DNA of 64,000 bases from Amaricoccus macauensis_A (GTDB lineage Bacteria > Pseudomonadota > Alphaproteobacteria > Rhodobacterales > Rhodobacteraceae). The DNA lies in the NCBI RefSeq assembly GCF_049800915.1, contig NZ_JBNAFY010000004.1, forward strand, positions 186,001-250,000, written 5' to 3'. How positions within the stretch are numbered: position 1 is the stretch's first letter; every line of letters starts with the position of its first letter. Both the position numbers and the translations under genes were made by a program. Below are positions 16,754 to 24,773 of the stretch, piece by piece. Under the pieces are notes generated by a model. That model ran no database searches. It was not told the origin of the DNA and was given only the letters and a program-made list of their open reading frames with translations.

Positions 16754-17407
16754 ATGTCCTGGACCGATGAACGTGTGGAAATGCTCAAGGCCATGTGGGC
16801 CGAGGGCAAGAGCGCCAGCCAGATTGCCAAGGAACTCGGCGGGGTCACCAGGAATGCCGTGATCGGCAAGGTCCATCGCCTGGGCCTGTCGAACCGGACC
16901 GGCGCGGAGCCGGCCCCGGAGCAATCCGAGCCCAGCACCGAGCCGCCCCAGGCACCGGCACCCGAGCCCCGCGTCACGCAGGCAGCACCGGAACCCGAGC
17001 CAACTCCTCAACCCGCAGAGCCAGAGATGCCAACACCGGAACCGAGCCAGTCGATGAACGGTTCACCGGCGGAAGCAGTCAATCGTCCGGCCGTTGCACC
17101 GCCCTTCCAGCCGCGTCCGAACCGTCCGGGCAGTGGACAGCCCCTGCCCCCGCAGCCGGCCGGCGCGGAAATGAGCGAAGAAACCCTGGCGAACCTGGCC
17201 GAGGCCGCCAAGAAGGCCAAGCGTCTGTCGCTCATGCAACTGACGGAGCGAACCTGCAAATGGCCGGTGGGGGATCCCGCCACGGACGACTTCTGGTTCT
17301 GCGGCCTGCCTTCGGCCCCCGGAAAGCCCTACTGCGAAACGCATGTCAGCGTGGCGTTCCAGCCGATGTCCTCGCGCCGGGATCGTCGATCCTCAGGCGG
17401 CAGGTAA
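16754..17407 (+). CDS. gcrA: GcrA cell-cycle regulator
   Basis: GcrA is an alphaproteobacterial transcription factor that binds sigma-70 RNA polymerase at GANTC-methylated promoters. The N-terminal DNA-binding domain (MSWTDERVEMLKAMWAEGKS through GGVTRNAVIGKVHRLGL, about residues 1-48) is the classic GcrA signature. The sigma-interacting end has CKWPVGDP and FCGLP...YCETH, with three conserved Cys and one His. Residues about 50-145 are a long Pro/Glu/Ala-rich linker, much longer than in Caulobacter GcrA, for a total of 217 residues. The start ATG lies exactly at the conserved MSWT. The gene has its own upstream region of about 185 bp and is followed by the DUF2254 gene. Confidence 0.96.
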   Translation: MSWTDERVEMLKAMWAEGKSASQIAKELGGVTRNAVIGKVHRLGLSNRTGAEPAPEQSEPSTEPPQAPAPEPRVTQAAPEPEPTPQPAEPEMPTPEPSQSMNGSPAEAVNRPAVAPPFQPRPNRPGSGQPLPPQPAGAEMSEETLANLAEAAKKAKRLSLMQLTERTCKWPVGDPATDDFWFCGLPSAPGKPYCETHVSVAFQPMSSRRDRRSSGGR

Positions 17408-17500
17408 TTTGCCTCTGCGGGGGCCATCCGGACAATCGGTCCCACCGCCGCGCGGGGCTGAAAACCGTCTGAATGCGCCCGAGACAGGGCGCTATCTGCA

Positions 17501-18757
17501 ATGAACAGCAAGATCGTCTGGATACTCCGGCGCATCAGCAGCCAGATCTGGTTCCGGGTGTCGACCTACGGCATCGTCGCGGTAGCCACCGTTTTCCTTG
17601 CCAGTCTGGTTGGCGACATGGTTCCATCGGAGGTTTCCGATCGCATCAGCGACGGAACCGCCCAGGGGATTCTTTCAATCATCGCGTCGAGCATGCTGGT
17701 CGTGGCGACGTTCGCGCTCAGCGCTATGGTTCAGGCCTATGCCGCAGCGACGAGTTCGGCGTCGCCAAGAGCCACGAAGATCCTGATTGACGACGCCTTC
17801 TCACAGAACGTGCTCTCGACCTTCCTTGGCGCATTCGTTTTCTCGATGGTCGGCATCCTCGCCCTGAGCCTGCAATTCTACTCCCGCGGCGGCGAGTTCG
17901 TCCTGGTCGTTGCCTCCAGTATTGTCATATTGCTCGTGATCGTGAGCTTTTTCGGATGGCTCGATCATCTGGCCAACCTCGTGCGGCTTGGCGAAGTCTC
18001 GATGAAGGTGTGTTCTCGCGCCGAGGCGATCCTTCGCGCACGGGCCGAAGCACCCCGCCTTGGCGGCATTGCCCCGGATGATCGCTGCAACCCCGGTCAT
18101 CCAATCTACTCCGAACAAACGGGTTATGTCCGCCATGTCGACCCCTACAAGCTCCAGAACATTGCAAAGGCCGCGGATGGTGCAGTCCGAATAACGTCGA
18201 TGCCGGGCATACTGGTTGACCCCAAGCTCCCGCTTCTCTGGACATCGTGGCAGGCGGATGAGCAGCAGATCGAGAAGCTGCGAAACGCATTCAGCATTGG
18301 CCCGGAACGAAGTTTCGACCAGGACCCCCGGTTTTGCGTCGAAGTCCTGACTGAGATCGGCACGAGAGCCCTCTCCCCCGGCATCAACGATCCCGGTACG
18401 GCAATCAGCATCGTCAGCCTCCAGCAAGGACTACTGACGCATTGGCATGAAATGCGTATGGAATATGACGGAACCCCGAGCTGTGATCGCGTGATGGCAC
18501 CGGATCTTGATGCGTCCGAGCTGTTCGAAGATGCATTCGGCCCCTTGTTGCGCGATGGCGCAGGAATTCTCGAATTCGGAATGCGGTTGCAGCGGACACT
18601 TCACCGTCTTGGGCAGCTCGAATCCGAAGAGTTTCGGGAAGCTGCGGAAAAGCTCTCGCGCCTTGGTCTGGCGCATTCCGACAAGGCACTTCCGATACAT
18701 GAGGAAAGGACACGACTGCGCGAGTTTGTCGCCGAGCTCAACCGCTCAGGTGTATGA
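17501..18757 (+). CDS. DUF2254 family membrane protein
   Basis: This 418-residue protein matches DUF2254. The N-terminal third has four transmembrane helices (YGIVAVATVFLASLVGDMV; LSIIASSMLVVATFALSAMV; LSTFLGAFVFSMVGILALSL; FVLVVASSIVILLVIVSFFG), and a soluble C-terminal domain contains the family hallmarks TGYVRHVDPYKLQNIA and RALSPGINDPGTAISI. In the family a Ser-rich PS/AxSPRA-like motif follows helix 2, and here it is ATSSASPRATKIL. No function is established. It lies 93 bases after gcrA and could be read from the same promoter. Confidence 0.88.
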   Translation: MNSKIVWILRRISSQIWFRVSTYGIVAVATVFLASLVGDMVPSEVSDRISDGTAQGILSIIASSMLVVATFALSAMVQAYAAATSSASPRATKILIDDAFSQNVLSTFLGAFVFSMVGILALSLQFYSRGGEFVLVVASSIVILLVIVSFFGWLDHLANLVRLGEVSMKVCSRAEAILRARAEAPRLGGIAPDDRCNPGHPIYSEQTGYVRHVDPYKLQNIAKAADGAVRITSMPGILVDPKLPLLWTSWQADEQQIEKLRNAFSIGPERSFDQDPRFCVEVLTEIGTRALSPGINDPGTAISIVSLQQGLLTHWHEMRMEYDGTPSCDRVMAPDLDASELFEDAFGPLLRDGAGILEFGMRLQRTLHRLGQLESEEFREAAEKLSRLGLAHSDKALPIHEERTRLREFVAELNRSGV

Positions 18758-18846
18758 TAGACTGAGCCAGGGAGTGCGCCAGGCACGGTCTCACGGGACG
18801 TGCGGCAGGAGACACACCCCTCATGCGGAGGCGGGAGCAATCAGCA

Positions 18847-19182
18847 GTGAAGAACGTCACCCTCGCCATTTTGCTTGGAACATTGCTCCCCATCGTGGGC
18901 GCAACCGACCCATCCGCGCAGACACGGTGCCGGACGAATACGCTCGGTAGTCAGAATTGTCTCGAAGGCGGAAGCCTGCGCCCACTCGCGCGCCCGCCGG
19001 AATTGCTCGAGAGGCAGGAACCCCGTGGCGTCATCAGGGAGGGGGCTGAAAGCCAGTCCGGACCGACGATCATTCCTGCGCGAAACGTCGACAAACTCGG
19101 AACCACACTACCCAGCAGGTCCACCGGCGTGAACGGGGCGCGCTGCCGCTCGGACTCGCTCGGCAACATGGTCTGCCGTTGA
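18847..19182 (+). CDS. Small secreted protein with two Cys-pair motifs
   Basis: This is a predicted secreted protein of 111 residues. The start was set at a GTG (MKNVTLAILLGTLLPIVGAT) because GGAGGCGGGAG stands ahead of it; an ATG eight codons earlier is also in frame. The first 20-25 residues form a signal peptide. The mature part carries the same short motif twice, near its start (RCRTNTLGSQNC) and at its very end (RCRSDSLGNMVC), each with two Cys spaced by nine residues. The middle is Pro/Arg/Glu-rich and probably disordered. I do not recognise a family. The paired Cys motifs suggest two small disulfide loops or a metal or haem contact, which is inference. Confidence 0.7.
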   Translation: MKNVTLAILLGTLLPIVGATDPSAQTRCRTNTLGSQNCLEGGSLRPLARPPELLERQEPRGVIREGAESQSGPTIIPARNVDKLGTTLPSRSTGVNGARCRSDSLGNMVCR

Positions 19183-19352
19183 CCGCTGCGAGCCAAAGAC
19201 GCAATGTGCATTGCAAGTTGAAAAGTTGAGCCAATGCCTTACCGAGATGGGTGCGCTGGAGCACCAACCGAAATTCAATTCTCCATGTTAACCCCTTACG
19301 CTCAGGACGCGCAGACCGGCGACGGCATAGGTTTTCGGCACCGGACGCACCG

Positions 19353-20276
19353 ATGAGCCGTCCCTCGACCGACCCGGCGCGCGGCATAACGCTCAAAATT
19401 CTTTCCGTTCTGTTCTTCACCCTCATGGCCATCTGCATCAAGGCGGCCTCGGCGCGCGTACCGCCGGGTGAGACCGTGTTCTTCCGCTCGGTCTTCGCGC
19501 TCCCGGTAACGATCATCTGGCTGGCGATGCAGGGCCACCTGCAGCACGCATTCGACACCCGTCATCCGTTCGGCCACGTGTCACGCGGATTGGTGGGCAC
19601 CGCAGGCATGGCCCTCAATTTCACCGCACTCGGCTTGTTGCCTCTGCCGGAAGCGACAGCCCTCTTCTATACGGCACCGCTCTTCGCGGTTCTTTTCGCC
19701 GCTGTCATTCTCGGAGAACGGATCCGCATCTTCCGCATCTCCGCGCTTTGCGTGGGGCTCGCCGGCGCCGTGGTCGTCCTGCTGCCGCGCATGTCGCTCT
19801 CGCAACTCCAGGGGCCGGAGCAGATGGCGGCCTTTGGCGCACTGGCAGCCATAGCCGGGGCCTTCTTCGCCGGCCTCGCCCAGACCTTCACGCGAAGGCT
19901 CACCGCAACGGAGCACACCGGCACGATCGTGATCTACTTCACGATCACTTCGGCCTGCCTTTCACTGCTCACGATTCCTTTCGGATGGGTCATGCCTACG
20001 CTCTTCGAGGCCGTCTGCCTCATTGGGGCCGGCGTGTTCGGAGGCGTTGGGCAGATACTGCTGACCCAGGCATACCGAAACGCGCCAATGTCGGTGGTCG
20101 CGCCGTTCGACTACCTCTCGCTGGTTTTCTCGATCATTTTTGGCTACATGCTCTTCAGTGAGCTTCCGACCTTGCCGATGCTCGCGGGCTCGTCGCTCAT
20201 CATAGTCTCGGGCCTCTTCATTATCTGGAGAGAGCACAAGCTCCGCACGTCAAAGGCCCGGCGCAACGTGAAATAG
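19353..20276 (+). CDS. EamA/DMT family transporter
   Basis: This 307-residue inner-membrane protein has about ten hydrophobic helices in two EamA repeats, the usual drug/metabolite transporter layout. The first repeat has FFRSVFALPVTIIWLAM and LGLLPLPEATALFYTAPLF, and the second ends PMSVVAPFDYLSLVFSIIFGY, typical for the subgroup labelled as S-adenosylmethionine-uptake-like or RhaT-like permeases. The ATG at MSRPSTDPARG is where the homology starts. Transported molecule unknown. It converges with msrA, with only 24 bases between the stop codons. Confidence 0.9.
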   Translation: MSRPSTDPARGITLKILSVLFFTLMAICIKAASARVPPGETVFFRSVFALPVTIIWLAMQGHLQHAFDTRHPFGHVSRGLVGTAGMALNFTALGLLPLPEATALFYTAPLFAVLFAAVILGERIRIFRISALCVGLAGAVVVLLPRMSLSQLQGPEQMAAFGALAAIAGAFFAGLAQTFTRRLTATEHTGTIVIYFTITSACLSLLTIPFGWVMPTLFEAVCLIGAGVFGGVGQILLTQAYRNAPMSVVAPFDYLSLVFSIIFGYMLFSELPTLPMLAGSSLIIVSGLFIIWREHKLRTSKARRNVK

Positions 20277-20300
20277 CGTCAGCCGGGCCGCCGGGATCAC

Positions 20301-20948
20301 TTATGCGTTCACTCCAACGGGACAGGTCACACCGGTCCCACCCAGTCCGCAGTATCCGCGCGGATTCTTCGCCAGATACTGCTGGTGATAGTCTTCTGCG
20401 TAGTAAAACTCCGGAGCCGCGCCGATCTCGGTGGTAATTTCGCCGTATCCCCCGGCGCGCAGCTTTTCCTGGTAGGCATTTAGAGAGCTTCTGACTGTTG
20501 CAAGCTCCGTATCACCATCCACGAACACGCAGGAACGATACTGCGTACCGCGATCGTTCCCCTGTCGCATTCCCTGCGTGGGATCATGCCCTTCCCAGAA
20601 GGCCTTCAGCACTCGTTCAAGCGAGATCGCATTTGGGTCGAACACCACGAGCACGGTCTCGGCGTGGCCCGTTCGCCCGGAGCAAACCTCCTCGTAAGTC
20701 GGGTTCGGCGTAAACCCGCCCGAATAGCCGACAGCTGTCACCCACACACCGGGCAACTCCCAGAAAAGCCGCTCTGCCCCCCAGAAGCATCCCATGCCGA
20801 GCTGAACTTGCGAAAAGCCGTCCGGAAACGGCCCCTTGAGCGCATGGCCGTTGACGAAATGATGCGCCGCCGTCGGAAGAGCGACCGACCGCCCCGGAAG
20901 AGCGGCGTCAGGCTTGACCATGGTAGCCGGCTTGAAAAACGATATCAC
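20301..20948 (-). CDS. msrA: Peptide-methionine (S)-S-oxide reductase
   Basis: MsrA reduces methionine-S-sulfoxide in proteins and free Met(O). The catalytic GCFWGAERLFWELPGV with its essential Cys is clear, followed by VGYSGGFTPNPTYEEVCSG, the FYYAEDYHQQYL substrate-binding element, and a C-terminal Cys pair (YCGLGGTGVTCPV) that can resolve the sulfenate. I place the start at a GTG giving MISFFKPATMVKPD, because AGGGAG is well spaced before it and alphaproteobacterial relatives begin this way; ATG at MVKPDAALPG is nine codons later. Total about 215 residues. A good promoter candidate precedes it. Confidence 0.95.
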   Translation of the reverse strand: MISFFKPATMVKPDAALPGRSVALPTAAHHFVNGHALKGPFPDGFSQVQLGMGCFWGAERLFWELPGVWVTAVGYSGGFTPNPTYEEVCSGRTGHAETVLVVFDPNAISLERVLKAFWEGHDPTQGMRQGNDRGTQYRSCVFVDGDTELATVRSSLNAYQEKLRAGGYGEITTEIGAAPEFYYAEDYHQQYLAKNPRGYCGLGGTGVTCPVGVNA

Positions 20949-20979
20949 CGCAATCTCCCTCGATGGACCTAGGAACCAT

Positions 20980-21008
20980 GATATAATCCTGCACCACACA
21001 TTCCACAA
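20980..21008 (-). promoter_or_regulatory. Candidate sigma-70 promoter for msrA
   Basis: On the minus strand TTGTGG (21008-21003) and TATATC (20985-20980) are separated by 17 bases and lie about 30 bases before the msrA GTG. Read by eye, not tested. Confidence 0.45.
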
Positions 21009-21104
21009 AGATGACCGGCAGCGCCTGATCATTTTGTGAAGGCATCCAGTGACCGGCACCGCGGCATCCCCTCGAGGCAAGCCATCAGGCGGGAATACCC
21101 CAAC

Positions 21105-21135
21105 GAGAAAGGGCCGCGGCAATGCGCCACGGCCC
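21105..21135 (-). terminator. Rho-independent terminator of rpsD
   Basis: On the minus strand a ten-base stem GGGCCGTGGC / GCCGCGGCCC (one G-U pair) with a five-base loop is followed by TTTCTC. It lies 30 bases after the rpsD stop codon, and nothing else reads through it in this direction before msrA. Confidence 0.8.
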
Positions 21136-21164
21136 CTGCATCAAAGATTCGCGCTGAAACGCTA

Positions 21165-21785
21165 TTAGTTCTTCGCGTAGAACTCGACCACGAGGTTCGG
21201 TTCCATCATGACCGGGTAAGGCACATCGCCCAGAGCCGGCGTCCGCACGAACTCTGCAGTCATCTTGGAGTGGTCGACATTGAGATAGTCGGGCACGTCA
21301 CGCTCTGCACTTCCGGAAGCCTCGAGCACGAGGGCAAGCTGGCGGGACTTCTCGCGAACCTGCACGACGTCGCCTTCCTTCACACGGTAGGATGCGATGT
21401 TCACGCGCTGGCCGTTGACCAGAACATGGCCGTGGTTCACGAACTGACGCGCCGCGAAGACCGTGGGAACGAACTTCGCACGGTAGACGATCGCGTCGAG
21501 CCGACGCTCCAGAAGGCCGATGAGCTGCTCGGAGGTGTCACCGCGAAGGCGCTCGGCATCGGCATAGATGCGGCGGAACTGCTTCTCGGTCAGGTCGCCG
21601 TAGTAGCCCTTCAGCTTCTGCTTTGCGCGAAGCTGCGTGCCGAAATCCGACATCTTGGACTTGCGGCGCTGACCGTGCTGGCCGGGGCCGTATTCGCGGC
21701 GGTTCACGGGGCTCTTCGGGCGGCCCCAGATGTTTTCGCCCATACGGCGGTCGATCTTGTATTTCGAAGACGTACGCTTGGTCAC
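21165..21785 (-). CDS. rpsD: 30S ribosomal protein S4
   Basis: S4 is a primary 16S rRNA-binding protein and ribosome assembly initiator. The 206-residue product from the GTG start (MTKRTSSKYKIDRRMGENIW) has full length for the alphaproteobacterial family, with a C-terminal S4 RNA-binding domain (RRLDAIVYRAKFVPT through VNHGHVLVNGQRVNI). The GTG is preceded by AAGGAAGGAAC. An alternative in-frame ATG lies 31 codons upstream with its own GGAGG, and the frame between them is open. The gene is monocistronic here, away from the alpha operon, with its own promoter and terminator. Confidence 0.98.
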   Translation of the reverse strand: MTKRTSSKYKIDRRMGENIWGRPKSPVNRREYGPGQHGQRRKSKMSDFGTQLRAKQKLKGYYGDLTEKQFRRIYADAERLRGDTSEQLIGLLERRLDAIVYRAKFVPTVFAARQFVNHGHVLVNGQRVNIASYRVKEGDVVQVREKSRQLALVLEASGSAERDVPDYLNVDHSKMTAEFVRTPALGDVPYPVMMEPNLVVEFYAKN

Positions 21786-21878
21786 GTCAGTTCCTTCCTT
21801 CTCAACATGTACGGCCCCTTCCTTTGCCGAGCGTATCCCGGCCGACAGGTCTCCCCTTGCAGGGTCCACGGGCGCCAT

Positions 21879-21904
21879 AGAAAACCTCCGCCCAATATGG
21901 CGGA
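21879..21904 (-). promoter_or_regulatory. rpsD leader hairpin over an upstream ribosome binding site
   Basis: On the minus strand TCCGCC and GGCGGA (six-base loop ATATTG) form a perfect stem whose second arm runs into GGAGG. That GGAGG stands six bases before an in-frame ATG at 21878 that would add 31 residues to S4. A hairpin covering this site could control use of the upstream start. S4 in other bacteria represses its own mRNA, so a regulatory role is plausible but not shown. Confidence 0.4.
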
Positions 21905-21914
21905 AGATCGCGCG

Positions 21915-21942
21915 CTTATACCGGTCGAACCGGCGCTGTCAA
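21915..21942 (-). promoter_or_regulatory. Strong sigma-70 promoter of rpsD
   Basis: On the minus strand a perfect TTGACA (21942-21937) and TATAAG (21920-21915) are separated by 16 bases. It is one of the best consensus promoters in the window. The predicted leader from about 21908 to the rpsD GTG at 21785 is roughly 120 bases. Confidence 0.75.
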
Positions 21943-22040
21943 TGAAGGAATCTGCATTCTGCTCAAGCTTGACGGTGACCCCGACGAGTTGATCGCATAA
22001 GCTTCAATTCAATTAATCAAGCACAATGGGAGGGACATTG

Positions 22041-23498
22041 GTGCCAATACCGATTTCGAAGCTCGGCCTGCCTGCAATTGCATTCTTCATGGTCGTCGGA
22101 AACATCCCGGCGGTTCAGGCGCAGGATTCCGCCCCGGATAGCTGCCACGCTCTGCGCGATGTCGTCGTCGATGGCGCAACCGTGACATCGGCCCGCGTGA
22201 TGGATGCCTCCGGGGACCTCCCCGCCTACTGCGAGGTCCGCGCCACGGCGTTGCCGACCATTTCCATCGAAATACGCCTGCCCCTCGAGGGCTGGAACGG
22301 CGGGTTCTACCAGGCGGGATGCGGCGGCTTCTGCGGCATTCTTGGCCGGGCGGATGCCTCGGGCGGCTTCATCAACGCCATGGGTCCCGGGCTTGCGAAG
22401 GGTTACGCGACAGCGACCTCCGACAGCGGCCACCTCGGGCTGTCCGTCGTCGATGCCGAATGGGCCGACAGGAATCCGGGGGCGGAGCGCGACTGGGGGT
22501 GGCGGTCGATCGGCGAAACCCATCGCGTGGCCCAGGCCATGATCGAGGCATTCTACGACACCGGCGCCGAGACGGCGATCTTCCAGGGCTGTTCCACCGG
22601 CGGTCGCATGGCCAACATGGCAGCGCTGAGATACCCGGAACACTATGACGGCATCATCTCCGGTGCACCGGCGCTCGACTATACCGGCTTGGTCGCGACC
22701 GCGATGTCGTGGTTCGTCCAGGCGAATACCGACGACGAAGGCCAGCAGATCCTCAAGCCCGGCAAGGAAGCCCTGATCGGCGACGAAGTCATGCGCCAGT
22801 GCGACGGCGTGGATGGCGAGGAGGACGGCTTCATCGCGGACCCGCGCGCCTGCAACGTGGATCTTTCAGGCCTGGAGTGCGGATCTGAGGGCGCGGGCAA
22901 CCAGTGCCTGACACCCGAGGAGCTCGACGTGATTGCGGCCTGGCGTCAGGGGCCCAGGGATTCCGCGGGCAATCAGCTCTATCCGGGCGGCATACCGGAG
23001 GGCTCGGAGCGGTTCTGGCCCGTCTGGCTGACCGGGACCGAAGCCGGTGCGCCCGCGGTCGTCCCGCTCTTTGCCAAGGGGTTCGGCGCCTATATGGCCT
23101 TCCCCGACGATCCCGGCGCGACCTGGAGCCCAACCGACTTCGATTTCGACACTGACCCGGCGCGGCTCTCGACCATGGCAGCGGTCTACAATTCCGACAG
23201 CACCGACCTGACCGCCTTCCGGGAAGCCGGCGGCAAGATGATCGTCTGGCATGGATGGGCCGACGCGATCGTGCCGCCCTACAAGACCGTGGAATGGTTC
23301 GAAGCCACGGCAGAGGCCACTGGCAGTCAGGAGGCCCTGGAGGAGAATGTGAAACTCTACATGATCCCGGGGCTCGACCATTGCGGTATAGTGCCGGGCG
23401 AAGGCGGGCTTTCTCAGGCGGATCTCGATCCCCTGACAGCGATCGAGACCTGGATGTCATCGGGAGAGGCACCGGAAACCATCACGAAAGCGCAGTAA
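22041..23498 (+). CDS. Secreted tannase/feruloyl esterase family hydrolase
   Basis: This is a predicted periplasmic or secreted alpha/beta hydrolase of about 485 residues in the tannase family, which cleaves ester bonds of aromatic acids such as gallate or ferulate conjugates. A signal peptide ends near AVQAQ. The family's CS-D-HC catalytic arrangement is complete: Cys-Ser in FQGCSTGGRMA, Asp in WHGWADAIVPP, and His-Cys in PGLDHCGIVPG. A calcium-site-like DGVDGEEDGFIADPRAC loop is present. GTG at 22041 is chosen because GGGAGGGA lies five bases before it; the ATG at 22026 sits in front of that site and is unlikely. No aromatic-degradation neighbours are seen. Confidence 0.9.
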   Translation: MPIPISKLGLPAIAFFMVVGNIPAVQAQDSAPDSCHALRDVVVDGATVTSARVMDASGDLPAYCEVRATALPTISIEIRLPLEGWNGGFYQAGCGGFCGILGRADASGGFINAMGPGLAKGYATATSDSGHLGLSVVDAEWADRNPGAERDWGWRSIGETHRVAQAMIEAFYDTGAETAIFQGCSTGGRMANMAALRYPEHYDGIISGAPALDYTGLVATAMSWFVQANTDDEGQQILKPGKEALIGDEVMRQCDGVDGEEDGFIADPRACNVDLSGLECGSEGAGNQCLTPEELDVIAAWRQGPRDSAGNQLYPGGIPEGSERFWPVWLTGTEAGAPAVVPLFAKGFGAYMAFPDDPGATWSPTDFDFDTDPARLSTMAAVYNSDSTDLTAFREAGGKMIVWHGWADAIVPPYKTVEWFEATAEATGSQEALEENVKLYMIPGLDHCGIVPGEGGLSQADLDPLTAIETWMSSGEAPETITKAQ

Positions 23499-23528
23499 GG
23501 CGCGCAAGAAACACCCCGGGTATCGAAA

Positions 23529-23565
23529 GTGTTGCACGGTGCGCTCATTGTGTACCGAGCAACAC
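23529..23565. terminator. Interrupted stem-loop between convergent genes
   Basis: GTGTTGC-a-CGGT pairs with ACCG-a-GCAACAC around a 13-base loop. It stands between the ends of the esterase and HD genes. On the minus strand the stem is followed by TTTCG, on the plus strand by ACGGCC, so it fits best as a weak terminator for the HD gene. Confidence 0.45.
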
Positions 23566-23570
23566 ACGGC

Positions 23571-24131
23571 CTACCATTTGAAGACGCGCCGCAGCACGCG
23601 CAGATTGCCCGCAACCCTGTTGCCGCCCAGATCCCCCGCAAGTCGCTGCAGAACGGCGGGAAAGCCATAAGTGTCGATGGCGTCCTCGACCCGCGCGACT
23701 TGCGCCTTGCTCAAGCCATGACGGACGATGCCCTTTGAAGCGTCCACCCAGTCGCCCTTGCGCACGGCGTTCACGACCACGGCATCCTTGCCCTGAAAGT
23801 CCGTCACCTTGTGATGCCAATGTATCGCCGCGCGCAGCGTCTCCGGATCGAGCCCGAAACCGAACCGTTTGTTGTCCGCCAGCGCCAATTCTTCGGAGGG
23901 TTCCAGATAGGCAAGGTCTCTTGCTGTCCACAATCCGATGTCGTGATAGGCAAGGGCCGTCTCGACCATGGCGCGGTGCTCTTCAGCGCCCCCCAGGAAA
24001 TGCATCGCGTAGGTGATCGTGCGATAGACATGGCCACGATAAGCGCGAAAATCATTGCCGATGGCATCCCGGTAGGCGCCGAGGATAGTCTCGACTTGGT
24101 CGCTGTGGTCGATGATCGTGATGTCACTCAT
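23571..24131 (-). CDS. HD domain-containing protein
   Basis: This 186-residue protein is an HD-superfamily metal-dependent phosphohydrolase. His34 (YRGHVYRT) and the His63-Asp64 pair (LAYHDIGLWT) give the HD signature. The IHWHHKVTDFQG segment supplies further His residues. The ATG was chosen because GGAGG lies six bases upstream. It is transcribed away from a TetR-family gene across a 69-bp spacer containing a promoter with a palindrome inside it, so it is probably the target of that repressor. Substrate unknown; HD hydrolases act on nucleotides, ppGpp or small phosphates, and nothing visible decides among them. Confidence 0.85.
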   Translation of the reverse strand: MSDITIIDHSDQVETILGAYRDAIGNDFRAYRGHVYRTITYAMHFLGGAEEHRAMVETALAYHDIGLWTARDLAYLEPSEELALADNKRFGFGLDPETLRAAIHWHHKVTDFQGKDAVVVNAVRKGDWVDASKGIVRHGLSKAQVARVEDAIDTYGFPAVLQRLAGDLGGNRVAGNLRVLRRVFKW

Positions 24132-24160
24132 GAGAAACCTCCGGAGGGGTCGGCACGAAC

Positions 24161-24189
24161 GAGATAGAAACGGTTCGAACACAAGTCAA
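24161..24189 (-). promoter_or_regulatory. HD-gene promoter with a palindromic operator candidate
   Basis: On the minus strand TTGACT (24189-24184) and TATCTC (24166-24161) are 17 bases apart. The palindrome GTTCGAAC (24173-24180) sits inside that spacer, where a bound TetR dimer would block RNA polymerase. The same 69-bp spacer must also drive the TetR gene. Confidence 0.5.
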
Positions 24190-24200
24190 CGGGTGTTTAC

Positions 24201-24773
24201 ATGAGAAATCCAGCGGAGCTTCAACCGCGCAGGGATGCGGAGGCAACCCGTGCCGCCATCCTCAGAGCCGCCCGCGAAAGCTTCAGCGCGCGCGGTTTCG
24301 AGGTGGCGGGGTTGCGCGAAATCGCTGCATCGGCGGGCTGCAACATTGCTCTAATATCGCGCTATTTCGGATCAAAAGAGGGTTTGTTTCGCTCGGTGAT
24401 GGAGGAATGCCTCGACCTCGGAGCGCTGACGGAGGTTGCCGACGCGGACCTGCCTGCGGCCATCGCCGAGATGGCCCTGGCCAAGGACGGCGGCGCATCC
24501 GGGTTCGACGCGATGATCGCAGCTATCCGATCCTCTTCCTCCGAGGCCGCACGGCGTATCGTCCGCGAGGAACTGGGTGAACCCATGGTTGCTGCTCTGG
24601 CAGAGCGTCTGGGCGGCTCGGATGCAGATACAAGGGCAGCCTTGGTCCTGAGCGTCGTCGCGGGTTTTGACGTGAGCCGCCACATGATCTGTGTGGATGC
24701 GCTTGACCGAACCCATGATGATCGCCTGCGTCCACGCCTTCAGGCCGCGATCGCCGCGATCCTTGAGCGGTGA
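24201..24773 (+). CDS. TetR/AcrR family transcriptional regulator
   Basis: This 190-residue protein has a canonical TetR N-terminal DNA-binding domain: ATRAAILRAARESFSARGFE, then the helix-turn-helix VAGLREIAASAGCNIALISR and the closing YFGSKEGLFRSV. The C-terminal ligand-binding half resembles the TetR_C group seen with ILRxxxSS and REELGEPMVAALAERL. It is divergent from the HD-domain gene, with only 69 bp between the starts, the usual setting for a local repressor. The ribosome binding site is weak. Ligand unknown. Confidence 0.92.
   Translation: MRNPAELQPRRDAEATRAAILRAARESFSARGFEVAGLREIAASAGCNIALISRYFGSKEGLFRSVMEECLDLGALTEVADADLPAAIAEMALAKDGGASGFDAMIAAIRSSSSEAARRIVREELGEPMVAALAERLGGSDADTRAALVLSVVAGFDVSRHMICVDALDRTHDDRLRPRLQAAIAAILER

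Noticed and set aside
21786..21878. Calling S4 with a 31-residue N-terminal extension as the main product
   Set aside because: Alphaproteobacterial S4 begins at the equivalent of MTKRTS; the normal GTG has a good ribosome binding site. The upstream start is kept as a finding only.
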